Assembly: GCA_965206775.1 (NCBI GenBank)
Contig: CBDBKU010000001.1
Coordinates: forward strand, 434,001-498,000
Direction of reading: 5' to 3'
DNA length: 64,000 bases
From: VXMF01 sp965206775
GTDB taxonomy: Bacteria > Acidobacteriota > Terriglobia > Bryobacterales > UBA6623
The notes beneath the pieces are model-generated. The model did no database searches, had not been told where the DNA came from, and saw only the letters and a list, made by a program, of their open reading frames with translations. The position numbers and the translations under genes were made by a program. Position 1 is the stretch's first letter. Every line of letters begins with the position of its first letter. This document shows positions 54,014 through 61,941 of this stretch, in pieces.

Positions 54014-54252
54014 ATGGCCCCGCAGGCAATATGCAAGATCCGTAGTTCGGACATTCCCTTGATCGACAAAGTGTTCGCCATGGAAGGCGGCTATGTGCTC
54101 AATTTTCCTAATCAGTCCTTCGCCGAATTCTTTTGGGAAGAATTCGGCGTCAATATTGATGATCCTCGTTGGTCCGTTCAAGGAGGGAGCAAAGCGAAGC
54201 GTCTGTGGTACTACTTGCGCAAAGCAGACCGGCAAACCGCTCTAGATACGCT
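54014..54252 (+). pseudogene. Third gene of the Abi operon, 5' part, interrupted by IS21
   Basis: From ATG 54014: DIPLIDKVFAMEGGYVLNFP, NQSFAEFFWEEFGVNIDDPR and GGSKAKRLWYYLRKADRQTA, ending LDT at the IS21 left end. The domain is unrecognised; I recall it N-terminal to restriction-endonuclease-type proteins. Removing the IS21 element and one copy of ACGCT joins it in frame to 59406-59698 (LDTL then SAPWHYREA). In the present sequence the frame runs into IS DNA and stops at 54284-54286. Confidence 0.75.
54248..54252. repeat. IS21 target-site duplication, left copy
   Basis: ACGCT, identical to 59401-59405 at the other end of the IS21-family element. Confidence 0.85.
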
Positions 54253-54362
54253 TGTCAGTTCCGGAAAATATGGCGGGTTCGGCTGACCTGAATTCGCCTG
54301 TCTCAAGACTATCGTCTCCTTGCAGGGAGCCGCGTTCGCGGCTTCCCGGCGAGGAGGGGATT

Positions 54363-55206
54363 GTGTACGACGAGAGAAAGCGCCGCGACGTGGGTTTGTT
54401 GCTGGGGGCCGCGGTCCCGCAGGAGCGCGTCGCTCAGCAACTCGGTGTTTCGTTGCGGACGGTGCAGCGGATCGCGCAGCAGATGAGCGCAGAGCCGAGC
54501 GAGGAGTCCGTCTCGGAGGCGGTTGCGCCGCCGCCGGAGACGCCGCCAGCGAGCGTCGCGGCCGCGGCACGGACGGGCCCGGGACGTCCCTCGGCGGTGG
54601 AGGCCTACCGCGACCGCGTGGCGGATCTGCTGGCGGAGGAGCCGGGCCTGAAGAGCCTGGAAGTGCTGCGGCGGCTGCGCGAGCGCGGCTATGACGGGGG
54701 CAAGACGGCCGTGTATGAATTGGTCCGGCAGCTGCGTCCGCGGGCGGTGCGCCCGATGTGCCGTTTCGAGGGGCTGGCGGGCGAGTTCTCGCAGCACGAT
54801 TTCGGCGAGGTGCGGGTGGAGTACACAGGCGGCGGGCGGGAGCGCGTGCAGTTCTTCGCCTCGCGGCTGAAGTACTCGCGCTACGCCTTGGTGACGCCTG
54901 TGCCGAACCAGCGCGTCGAGACGCTGGTGCGCACGCTGGCGGAGCATCTGGCGGGGTTTGAGGGCCTGCCCTTGCTGGCGGTGTTCGACCGGCCCAGGAC
55001 CATCGTGACGAAATCGGATCCGAAGACCGGGGCGGTGCTGGAGTGGAACCGCCCGTTCGCCGAGGCCCTGGCGCGCATGGGACTGGCGGTGGAGCTGTGC
55101 TGGCCGTATCGTCCCCAGCAAAAGGGAGCGGTCGAGAATCTTGTCGGCTGGGTGAAGAACTCGTTCTTCAAGGTGCGGCGTTTCCTGGACGGCGAGGACC
55201 TGCGCC
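54363..55206 (+). pseudogene. istA: istA, 5' part (IS21 transposase interrupted by a nested element)
   Basis: GTG 54363, preceded by GAGGAGGGG. It encodes an N-terminal helix-turn-helix (ERKRRDVGLLLGAAVPQERV, AQQLGVSLRTVQRIAQQ) and the DDE core: EFSQHDFGEVRVEYTGGGRE (first Asp), LLAVFDRPRTIVTKSD (second Asp) and PQQKGAVENLVGWVKNSFFK (Glu), up to FLDGEDLR where the nested element starts. It joins in frame to QQLADWHQEVNERRPSRATG (57654 onward) when that element and one CCTGCGCC copy are removed. Confidence 0.88.
55199..55206. repeat. Target-site duplication of the nested element, left copy
   Basis: CCTGCGCC, identical to 57646-57653. Confidence 0.88.
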
Positions 55207-55224
55207 CTGCCGTTGCCCCACAAG

Positions 55225-57585
55225 TCACGCTCGGGGCTCCTCCTGAGAGGCGATTGGAGGCGGCTCGAAGTAGTCTCTGAGCTCATAGGCTTCGCTCATG
55301 ATGGTCAAGCGGGTCCAGCCCTCCCAGATCTTTTGATGGCCCGGCGGCGGAGCGTTCTTGCGGTACAGGTAGCCGCCCAGAATTGCCATGGTCCGCACTG
55401 CCAGACCCAGGTTGCCCGGCGCAGCCAGCCCGCGCTGGGACGCGAAGTGCCGCAGCACCCGCATCTGGACCTCCGTGAAGAACACCGCGGCCGGCAATTC
55501 GGGGGTCTCCCGCCCCAGCAGCGTCAGCGCCGCCAGCCGCCAGGCGATCACCGCCTTGATCGTCACCGCCCGCTCGATCCGCTCCCCCGTCCGGTGCCCC
55601 AGGTACTCCACCTTGCAGCCCGACTTGAGAATCCGGTGCCAGTCCTCGATGCGCCAGCGCAGCCGGTACCACTCCAGCACCTGCTCCGCATCCGCCAGCG
55701 ACGCCACCGGCACCGTCGTCAGCAACCACTCCAGCGCTTCCACCCCCTCCGGCACCGTCCGCTCCCACACGTGCACCAGCTGCAACCGCAGCGGTTCCTC
55801 CCCCCGCGTCGGGGCCGGCAACTCCACCGTCTGCCAGCGCAGCTCGGCCTGCGCCGCGCGCGCCGCGCGCAGCGGCTTGGCTTTCTGCTGGCGCGTGCCC
55901 CGTCGCGCCGAACTCCGCTGCACCTCGATCTGCAACTGCTGCACCTCGATCTGCAACTGCCCCTGGAGCGCCTGCTCCCGCATGTGCTCGAACAGCTTCG
56001 GCCGGTCCGGGCCCAGCGCGCGGTTGTGCTTGGCCCGCACCAGCAGCTCGACTCCCTCCAGCCGGCGCTGCTCGGCGAACAGCGCCTGCACGTCGGCCTC
56101 GCGGTCCATCACCGACACCACGCGCGTGCCCGCCAACTGGCCCGCCACCGCCGCGCAGTCCCGCAACCCGCGGACCCAGCGGTAGGTCTTGCGCTCTGCC
56201 AGCGGCCGGCCGCGCTGCGCCTGCCCGTCCGGCGCCTCGTACTGGATCTGGAGCACCCCCAGCGGGATGCCCTCCGGGCTCAGCGCCAGCGTCGAGTGCA
56301 TGTGCAGCCCCAGCGTGCCCTGCGCGTTCGTGTTCTTGCCGATCAGGCCCAGCCCCGCGCAGCCGGGATGCTCGGCGAAGTTGAGATCGGTGCCGTCCTG
56401 CACGCACAGCACCACGCTCTCGGCCTGCAGGCGCCGCAGCGTGCGCTGGCGGTGCGGCGCGAGGATGTTCTCCGGGGTCACCGCCGACTCGTCCGGCTGG
56501 TCGATCAGGCGGTAGTGGCCCTTGATGGCGGCCCGCAGGCCCTGCGCGGCGGCTGGGATCGATGCCATGGGAGCGGCGGCCTGCATCTGCGCGGTCTGCA
56601 CCAGCCGCTTCGACAAGCGTAGATCACCCAGCGGCGCCCGGCCCAGTTCGTTGTCGGCGAACTGGTCGAGGGCGAGGCCGTCGGCCGGCCCCAGCGGCGC
56701 GCAGGGCCGCGCTGCGTCGGCACCGAGCAGGCGGCGCCAGTCGCGCTGCAGCGGGTAGAGGAAGACGGCCTTGACCGGCACGCGCTGGCCGGGGAGGGCG
56801 AAGCGGCCGCGGCCGGCGGTCTCGCCGACGCAGGTCCAATTGGCGGCGCGGAAGCAGGTGCCGGCGTGGTGCTGCGGATCGCAATAGGTTTCCACTAGGG
56901 CGGGCCGGTAGCCATAGCGCTGCCGGAAGTCCTCGGGCAGCCGCCGCAGGACCATGCCGAGCACCTTGGAAGCGAGCAGGTGACAGCGGACGGAGGGACG
57001 GATCAGGAACCGGCTCAGGCCCAGGACGCGGTGCAGCCGCTTGCGGCGCAGTTCCGCATCCCAGCCGATCCACTCGTCGCGGGCCGCGAGAGCCAGGGCC
57101 GAGGCGGCGAAGCCGATCGCCCCCAGCACGCCGTGCTCGGACTCAATCAGGTAGCGCAACTGGGCGCCGACGTGGATCACGGCACCCTGCGGGTGCTCGC
57201 TGGCGACCAGCTCGTTCCAGGTCCGCCGCTGGAGCGGGGTCGTGACCGGGGTCAGCTCGAGCCCGGCGACCGCGCCGGCGGCAGGGGGCACCGCTTGCGG
57301 TTGCGGGACCGGCTGGCCGAGCCGACGCGGACGGCAGACGCCGTCGCGGCCGCCATGGCGCGGGAGAGGCAAAGCGATGCGCCTGTCGCGGTGCAGGCTG
57401 CGCAAGGCCTTCTGGCAGCTCGCCAGCTGCAGCTGGCCGCGAGAGTCGAGGAAGCCGAACTCCCGGCACACGAGGCGGGCGAACGCGGTCCGGCTGGTGT
57501 TGCCAGCCTGCGCCAGCAGCACCTGCAGGGTCGCCACGGCCTCTGAATGCGAGAGGGTCTGCGCAATGCAATGTTGGTCGAGCAT
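55225..57585 (-). CDS. Fusion transposase: DUF4338 (DruA-like) domain + IS4/Tn5-type DDE transposase
   Basis: 786 residues. Residues ~15-290 match DUF4338, the domain of Druantia protein DruA: RTWNELVASEHPQGA, QLRYLIESEHGVLGAIGFAA, ALAARDEWIGWD, GLSRFLIRPSVRCHLLASKV and YGYRPALVETYCDPQHHAGT with AANWTCVGETAGRGR. Residues ~305-786 are an IS4/Tn5-like transposase: DNELGRAPLGDLRLSKRLVQ (Tn5-type DNA-binding start), CVQDGTDLNF (Asp397), VVSVMDREADVQALF (Asp494), and YRLRWRIEDWHRILK, an exact Y-(2)-R-(3)-E-(6)-K signature (Tyr640, Arg643, Glu647, Lys654). The frame is intact. A 21-bp tandem repeat gives LQIEVQQLQIEVQ at ~544-556. Confidence 0.88.
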   Translation of the reverse strand: MLDQHCIAQTLSHSEAVATLQVLLAQAGNTSRTAFARLVCREFGFLDSRGQLQLASCQKALRSLHRDRRIALPLPRHGGRDGVCRPRRLGQPVPQPQAVPPAAGAVAGLELTPVTTPLQRRTWNELVASEHPQGAVIHVGAQLRYLIESEHGVLGAIGFAASALALAARDEWIGWDAELRRKRLHRVLGLSRFLIRPSVRCHLLASKVLGMVLRRLPEDFRQRYGYRPALVETYCDPQHHAGTCFRAANWTCVGETAGRGRFALPGQRVPVKAVFLYPLQRDWRRLLGADAARPCAPLGPADGLALDQFADNELGRAPLGDLRLSKRLVQTAQMQAAAPMASIPAAAQGLRAAIKGHYRLIDQPDESAVTPENILAPHRQRTLRRLQAESVVLCVQDGTDLNFAEHPGCAGLGLIGKNTNAQGTLGLHMHSTLALSPEGIPLGVLQIQYEAPDGQAQRGRPLAERKTYRWVRGLRDCAAVAGQLAGTRVVSVMDREADVQALFAEQRRLEGVELLVRAKHNRALGPDRPKLFEHMREQALQGQLQIEVQQLQIEVQRSSARRGTRQQKAKPLRAARAAQAELRWQTVELPAPTRGEEPLRLQLVHVWERTVPEGVEALEWLLTTVPVASLADAEQVLEWYRLRWRIEDWHRILKSGCKVEYLGHRTGERIERAVTIKAVIAWRLAALTLLGRETPELPAAVFFTEVQMRVLRHFASQRGLAAPGNLGLAVRTMAILGGYLYRKNAPPPGHQKIWEGWTRLTIMSEAYELRDYFEPPPIASQEEPRA
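55918..55959. repeat. Perfect 21-bp tandem duplication inside the fusion transposase gene
   Basis: Two identical units (55918-55938, 55939-55959) encode a repeated seven-residue segment between the second Asp and the Glu of the DDE core, in the beta-strand insertion region. The frame is preserved. Confidence 0.75.
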
Positions 57586-57645
57586 GCTTCAGGCATGCCA
57601 CAACGACCATACCGTTGTCAAGTGCCAGATCTGGGGCATGGGCAG

Positions 57646-57653
57646 CCTGCGCC
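57646..57653. repeat. Target-site duplication of the nested element, right copy
   Basis: CCTGCGCC, identical to 55199-55206. Confidence 0.88.
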
Positions 57654-58294
57654 AGCAGCTGGCCGACTGGCACCAGGAGGTGAACGAGCGGCGGCCCAGC
57701 CGGGCCACGGGGCGCGTTCCGGGCGAGGTGCTGCGGGCCGAGGAAGCGCCCCGCTTGCGCCCGCTCAAGCTCGGTCCGGAGGAACTCGACCTGCGCTATC
57801 CGGTGCGCGTGGGCCCGACCGGCATGGTGACCTTCCAAACCCAGCGCTACTCGATGCCGGCCGAGGCGATCGGCTTCTCCGCGACCCTGCACCTGTACCG
57901 CGAGCGGGTGGTGATCGTGGCGGGCCGCCACCGCGCCGAGCATCCCCGCTTGCGGGGGCGCGACCGGATCTCGAGCCTGCGCGCTCACCGCGGCGACCTG
58001 CTGGCCGCCGTGACGGGCCGCCGTGCCCGCATGTACTTGAAACGGGAGCAGTTGCTGGAACTGGGCCCGGCCGCCCAGAACATTCTGACCGAGCTGGTCC
58101 ATCAGCGGCCGACGCGCTGGAGCGATGACGTCGAGCGTCTCCACGAATTGCTGCAGGCCTTCGGCAGCGGGGCCCTGCGAGCGGCCTTCCAACGCGTCCA
58201 GGGCCGGCCCGGGCCGAGCGTCGAGCGCGTCACGCACGAACTGGAAGGCCTCGCGCCGCTGTTCGACACCCGCCCCGTGGAGGACCCTTCGTGA
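57654..58294 (+). pseudogene. istA: istA, 3' part
   Basis: It continues the istA frame as QQLADWHQEVNERRPSRATG, LDLRYPVRVGPTGMVTFQTQ, ARMYLKREQLLELGPAAQNI and so on to the TGA at 58292-58294, giving the beta-barrel and C-terminal region of IstA. Alone it lacks the catalytic core. Its end overlaps istB as GTGA. Confidence 0.85.
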
Positions 58295-59100
58295 GCGTCC
58301 CTGCCACTCCCGCCCCGCCCCTGGCCGCCGGCCAGCCCCCCCAGCCCGCGCTGCCGGGCGAACTCCCCGCCCTGCTCAAGCGCCTGCATCTGGCCAACGC
58401 CCGTCGCGCCTACCCCGACCTGATCGAGCGCGCCGAGCGCGAGCACTGGTCCTTCCACGAGTTCCTGCTCGCCCTCGCCCGCGAGGAAGTCGCTCACCGC
58501 GCCGAAACCCGCCTCCAGCGCTGCGTCCGCAAGGCCCGCTTCCCGCTGCTGAAAACCATCGAGGAGTTCGACTTCTCGGTCCAGCCCGCCCTGCACCCGA
58601 CCCTGCTTGGCTCGTGCTTCTCGCCCGAATTCGTCGAGCTCGGCTCCAACCTGATTCTCACCGGCCGCAGCGGGCGCGGCAAGACTCACCTCGCCACCGC
58701 TATCGCCTACAAGGCCATCCAGAACGGCTTCGAGGCGCTCTTCGCCACCGCCGCCTGCCTCATCGACGATCTCGCCCTCGCCACCCGCCAGGGCCGCTTC
58801 CGCGAAACTCTCAAGGCCTACCTCCAGCCTCACGTCCTGGTCTGCGACGAGCTCGGCTATCTCAGCTACTGCGACGCGGCCGCCAACCTGCTCTTCCATG
58901 TCGTCAACGAACGCCATGTCAAGCGTCGCTCGATCGTCTTCACCACCAACAAGGCTCTTCTCGACTGGGGCGCTGTCCTGCACGACCGCGACCTCGCTGC
59001 CGCGATCATCGACCGCGTCCTCGAACGCGGCCGCATCATCCCGCTCGAGGGCCCCTCGATGCGTACCCGCCACTTGGAGGGACTCGACTATGAAGCCTGA
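58291..59100 (+). CDS. istB: IstB, AAA+ ATPase helper of the IS21 element
   Basis: 269 residues from GTG 58291, overlapping the istA stop by 4 bp. Walker A ILTGRSGRGKTHLATAIAYK near residue 125 (RGKT form), Walker B HVLVCDELGYLSYC, sensor SIVFTTNKALLDWG, and the IstB N-domain (LLKRLHLANARRAYPDLIER). IstB forms ATP-dependent decamers that prepare target DNA for IstA. The frame is intact, but the istA partner is broken here, so the element cannot move by itself unless another IstA acts in trans. Confidence 0.95.
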   Translation: MSVPATPAPPLAAGQPPQPALPGELPALLKRLHLANARRAYPDLIERAEREHWSFHEFLLALAREEVAHRAETRLQRCVRKARFPLLKTIEEFDFSVQPALHPTLLGSCFSPEFVELGSNLILTGRSGRGKTHLATAIAYKAIQNGFEALFATAACLIDDLALATRQGRFRETLKAYLQPHVLVCDELGYLSYCDAAANLLFHVVNERHVKRRSIVFTTNKALLDWGAVLHDRDLAAAIIDRVLERGRIIPLEGPSMRTRHLEGLDYEA

Positions 59101-59400
59101 ACGCCCCCGGCCCCTCGCACGCTCTGTCCTGCTGTCCGGACCGCAGGCTGCTAGCATGACGCTTGTGCGTGCTACCAGCAGGGGATCCTGGCCAGCCCAG
59201 CCGCTTCGTTCCTCTCCTTGGCTCGGACCGGCTCAGGCCCTCCTCGCAGGGCTGCACTCTGACGCCATCACAACCGCCGCTTCCATCCCGGCCCCGACAT
59301 CCAAGGAGAGCTTCGTGAATCCCATGCCCAACTCTGCCTCACCGCCTTCCAACCCGCCAGAATTTCCGGAATTCACCCGCCAAAATAAACGGAACCCACA
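59101..59400. other. Non-coding right end of the IS21 element
   Basis: 300 bp between the istB stop and the element tip. The last ~50 bp repeat the GGCGGGT / TTCCGGAA modules typical of the multiple terminal repeats of IS21. No gene is supported. Confidence 0.6.
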
Positions 59401-59405
59401 ACGCT
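59401..59405. repeat. IS21 target-site duplication, right copy
   Basis: ACGCT, identical to 54248-54252. Confidence 0.85.
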
Positions 59406-59698
59406 AAGTGCGCCTTGGCACTATCGTGAAGCAACCAGCGTCACCCAAGACCATCCAGAACTCAAAGCCGAGGTCCGCGAAGCGTTCATCAAGGTCCTCA
59501 AGCGACTAGGCGGGAAGTTGGAAGCACAGGTCACCCAGGCCGCGCCGAAGGCGAATGCATGTACGGATCCATCGGCTGCCCCGGCCCTTTCCGCCCGCCT
59601 GTTAGAGATTTCCTCTATGGAAGCGCAAGCCCACGGCTACGCTTTCGAGAGGTTTCTCAGAGACATGTTTGACGCGTACGGGTTGCTAGCGCGCGGCT
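59406..59698 (+). pseudogene. Third gene of the Abi operon, 3' fragment (restriction-endonuclease-like start)
   Basis: Continuing the 54014 frame after ACGCT: SAPWHYREATSVTQDHPELK, AEVREAFIKVLKRLGGKLEA, then LLEISSMEAQAHGYAFERFL and RDMFDAYGLLARG. The HGYAFERFLxDLFxAYGL pattern is the opening helix of PD-(D/E)xK-type restriction endonuclease domains (as in Mrr-like proteins), whose catalytic strands should follow. They are missing because an IS21 end remnant begins at 59699. The gene is therefore broken twice. Confidence 0.72.
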
Positions 59699-59747
59699 TG
59701 TGGGTTCCGTTTATTTTGGCGGGTGAATTCCGGAAATTCTGGCGGGT
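59699..59747 (-). mobile_element. 49-bp remnant of an inverted IS21 right end
   Basis: The sequence is a perfect reverse copy of the right tip of the full IS21 element (59352-59400), starting TGTGGGTTCCG. Nothing else of that second copy is present; a TonB-receptor fragment starts at once after it. The pair forms an inverted repeat about 300 bp apart. It indicates a second, oppositely oriented insertion followed by a deletion. Confidence 0.85.
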
Positions 59748-60217
59748 GGCGGCTGTCGACGATCGTCCGTCTCCTCAGCGACGTTCCATTCGGCTTCGTG
59801 TCAGGCAGAGACTTCGCCCTCGTCGGCTCGGGACGGAACCTGGGTCCCCAGCGCCCCGATGTCATTGGCGAGTGGGAGCTTCCGGGTGGGCGCTCCCGTG
59901 GTGAGACAATCTCACGCTACTTCAATACAGCAGCTTTCACTCTGAACGCCGGACCGGGCAAGGAAGGCCAATTTGGGAACGCGGGTCGGAACATCATCAC
60001 CGGCACGGGCGACGTCGTGACCACACTTGGCATTCAGAAACGTTTTCCGTTGCAGCAGGAAGGTCATGCCATCGAGTTGCGCGGTGAGGTGTACGACCTG
60101 ATGAACCGTCCGAATTTCGGTAATCCGAATGGGAACCTGGTGTCTCCGGCGTTTGGAAGAATTACCCGGGCCGGAGGATCTCGGGTGGTCCAAGTCGCCC
60201 TGCGGCACGACTTCTAG
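59748..60217 (+). pseudogene. C-terminal fragment of an Oar-like TonB-dependent receptor
   Basis: The frame encodes SDVPFGFVSGRDFALVGSGR, PGGRSRGETISRYFNTAAFT, GQFGNAGRNIITGTGDVVTT, AIELRGEVYDLMNRPNFGNP and SPAFGRITRAGGSRVVQVAL ending RHDF. This is the distinctive last ~150 residues of the large acidobacterial carboxypeptidase-regulatory-domain TonB receptors, with the terminal aromatic. The remaining ~900 residues and signal peptide are missing; the join to the IS21 end remnant is at 59747/59748. It precedes the sulfatases by about 55 bp, which fits a former receptor-sulfatase operon. Confidence 0.85.
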
Positions 60218-60272
60218 GGACGCCCATGTCATTCACGTAACCTTAGTCAGCGGGGCATCCGGAATCGCGGCT

Positions 60273-61844
60273 ATGAACGGCAACCAACGGAATCCACTGG
60301 GACTTCTGCGGGCCGCGCTTCTTGTGGCGCTGGCTGGAGCTCTGTCAGTGTCCCTGCACGCGCAGGGAAGGTCATCCCGGGCCAACATCATCTTCATCCT
60401 GGCGGACGACCTCGGTTACGGGGATCTCAGTTCCTACGGGGCGACGGCAATCCAGACGCCGAACATCGATCGCCTGGCGGAAGAAGGCGTGCTCTTCACC
60501 GACGCTCATAGCCCGTCTTCGGTTTGTACCCCCACTCGATACGGCCTCCTGACAGGTCGCTATTGCTGGCGGACGTGGCTGACGCGAAGCGCCTTGAGCT
60601 CGGATGCGCCGATGTTGATTGAGGAGAACCGGCCGACGGTGGCTTCTGTGCTGCGATCAGCCGGTTACTATACCGCCCACATCGGGAAGTGGCACCTGGG
60701 ATTCGGCCGTGAGGACGACTACGCCAAGAACCGAGAGGGGCAGGGCGAGCCGAATTCTTGGCGGAGCAGGAAAGGCGGTCCCGACTGGAACGGAGAACTC
60801 AAGCCCGGTCCACTCGAGATTGGCTTCGACCACTACTACGGGATCCCCATTGTCAACTCTTACCCGCCATACGTCTTTGTGGAGAATCGTCGTGTCGTTG
60901 GACTGGACCAGGACGACCCAATCGGGCGGATGGAGTCTCGCTACCTGGGGGAGATGCAAGGCGGGAAAGCCGCCCGTTGGAACGATAACGAGCTCGCGCC
61001 AGAACTCACCGCAATAACGGTCTCCCAAGTGGAGAGGCTCGCGAAGCAAGAACAGCCGTTCTTCCTCTACTACGCCCCGCACCAGCCTCATCGACCTTTC
61101 ACCCCGAACGCCCGGTTCAAAGGCGCAAGTCAATTCGGCACATATGGCGATTTCATCGAGGAGCTGGACTGGTCGGTCGGCGAGGTGCTCGACGCCATGG
61201 ATCGCGTGGGGTTGGCGGAGAGCACACTGGTGATCTTCTCGAGCGACAATGGCGGGCTGACGGATCCGGCCTCGAGCAATGCCCAACGGGGGGCCGGCTA
61301 CGGAGACGGAGCGACGGTGCCTGCAGCGCCCGACGCCAAGCACCAGGCCAATGGGCCAATTCTCCGTGGCGGCAAGGGCGATATTTGGGAAGGCGGTCAC
61401 CGGGTTCCCTTCCTTGCTCGCTGGCCTGGAACGATCAAGTCCGGCACACGTTCAGAGGAAACGATTAGCCTGACCGATATGCTGGCTACGTTCGCCGCTG
61501 TGGCCGGCGCGGAATTGATGCCGGAAGCCGGACCTGACAGCTTCAACGTCCTGCCTGCACTGCTTGGACGGAAGCTCGACGATTCGCAACGCCGTGCAAG
61601 GGTCATGCAGAGCGGCGGCATTAGCGGAATGCTCGCGATTCGCGAGGGCCCATGGAAACTGATTGATGGCCAAGGCGGCGGCGGGTATCGCGACGGGAAA
61701 GCCATGCCCGGCGAGCCTCCGCAACTGTACAACCTGAGCCAAGACCTTCGGGAGAAGACGGACGTTTCCGGCCAGCATCCTGAGGTCGCCAACAGGCTGC
61801 GGCAACTGCTGCACAAGATCAAAACGGAAGGACGCAGCCGATGA
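60273..61844 (+). CDS. Exported S1-type sulfatase (arylsulfatase-like)
   Basis: 523 residues from ATG 60273 (the longer frame from 60129 overlaps the receptor fragment). Signal peptide: LLRAALLVALAGALSVSLHA. The metal/formylglycine region has NIIFILADDLGYGDLSSYGA (paired Asp) and SSVCTPTRYGLLTGRYCWR, a C-x-P-x-R sulfatase signature; GKWHLGFG, ETISLTDMLATFAAVAGAEL and VIFSSDNGGLTDP follow. The cysteine must be converted to formylglycine by an FGE; a true FGE is not in this window. It probably removes sulfate from polysaccharides or small esters in the periplasm. It is followed by a second sulfatase 97 bp later. Confidence 0.93.
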   Translation: MNGNQRNPLGLLRAALLVALAGALSVSLHAQGRSSRANIIFILADDLGYGDLSSYGATAIQTPNIDRLAEEGVLFTDAHSPSSVCTPTRYGLLTGRYCWRTWLTRSALSSDAPMLIEENRPTVASVLRSAGYYTAHIGKWHLGFGREDDYAKNREGQGEPNSWRSRKGGPDWNGELKPGPLEIGFDHYYGIPIVNSYPPYVFVENRRVVGLDQDDPIGRMESRYLGEMQGGKAARWNDNELAPELTAITVSQVERLAKQEQPFFLYYAPHQPHRPFTPNARFKGASQFGTYGDFIEELDWSVGEVLDAMDRVGLAESTLVIFSSDNGGLTDPASSNAQRGAGYGDGATVPAAPDAKHQANGPILRGGKGDIWEGGHRVPFLARWPGTIKSGTRSEETISLTDMLATFAAVAGAELMPEAGPDSFNVLPALLGRKLDDSQRRARVMQSGGISGMLAIREGPWKLIDGQGGGGYRDGKAMPGEPPQLYNLSQDLREKTDVSGQHPEVANRLRQLLHKIKTEGRSR

Positions 61845-61941
61845 TCCATCGATCCACGCTCCAACAGCCACGGCGCCGGCGGGCTCAGGGCCCGAACCAA
61901 TCGTTGGAAACCCTGGTGCAGCGGCCCTCTAAGGATGACCA

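Larger units (their letters stand above)
55207..57645 (-). mobile_element. IS4-type (YREK) element with a DUF4338-transposase, nested in istA (2439 bp)
   Basis: The left end CTGCCGTTGCCCCACAAG (55207) and the inverted right end CTGCCCATGCCCCAGATC (57645 inward) share CTGCC and TGCCCCA in register. The ends lie directly inside 8-bp duplications (CCTGCGCC), and precise removal restores the istA frame. The element carries one large minus-strand gene filling nearly all of it. It entered after the IS21 element was already in place or travelled inside it. Confidence 0.88.
54253..59400 (+). mobile_element. IS21-family element with a second element nested in istA
   Basis: The left end TGTCAGTTCCGGAAAATATG (54253-54272) and the inverted right end TGTGGGTTCCGTTTATTTTG (59400 back to 59381) share TGT, GTTCCG and a following GGCGGGT, and both begin with TG as IS21 ends do. 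The element is flanked by ACGCT duplications. Without the 2439-bp nested element and one duplication it would be about 2.7 kb, a normal IS21 length, with istA and istB overlapping by 4 bp. It is inserted in the third gene of the Abi-type operon. Confidence 0.9.

Noticed and set aside
52059..54286. Complete Druantia defence system because of the DruA-like domain nearby
   Set aside because: DUF4338 here is fused to a transposase within an IS; no DruE-type helicase or other Druantia gene is present.
55283..56407. Long GA-rich frames opposite and beside the fusion transposase
   Set aside because: Composition is that of high-GC shadow reading, and the 55225-57585 minus frame contains the complete DUF4338 and YREK motifs.
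60129..60272. Longer N-terminus for the first sulfatase
   Set aside because: The upstream part overlaps the TonB-receptor fragment in another frame, and the signal peptide begins just after ATG 60273.
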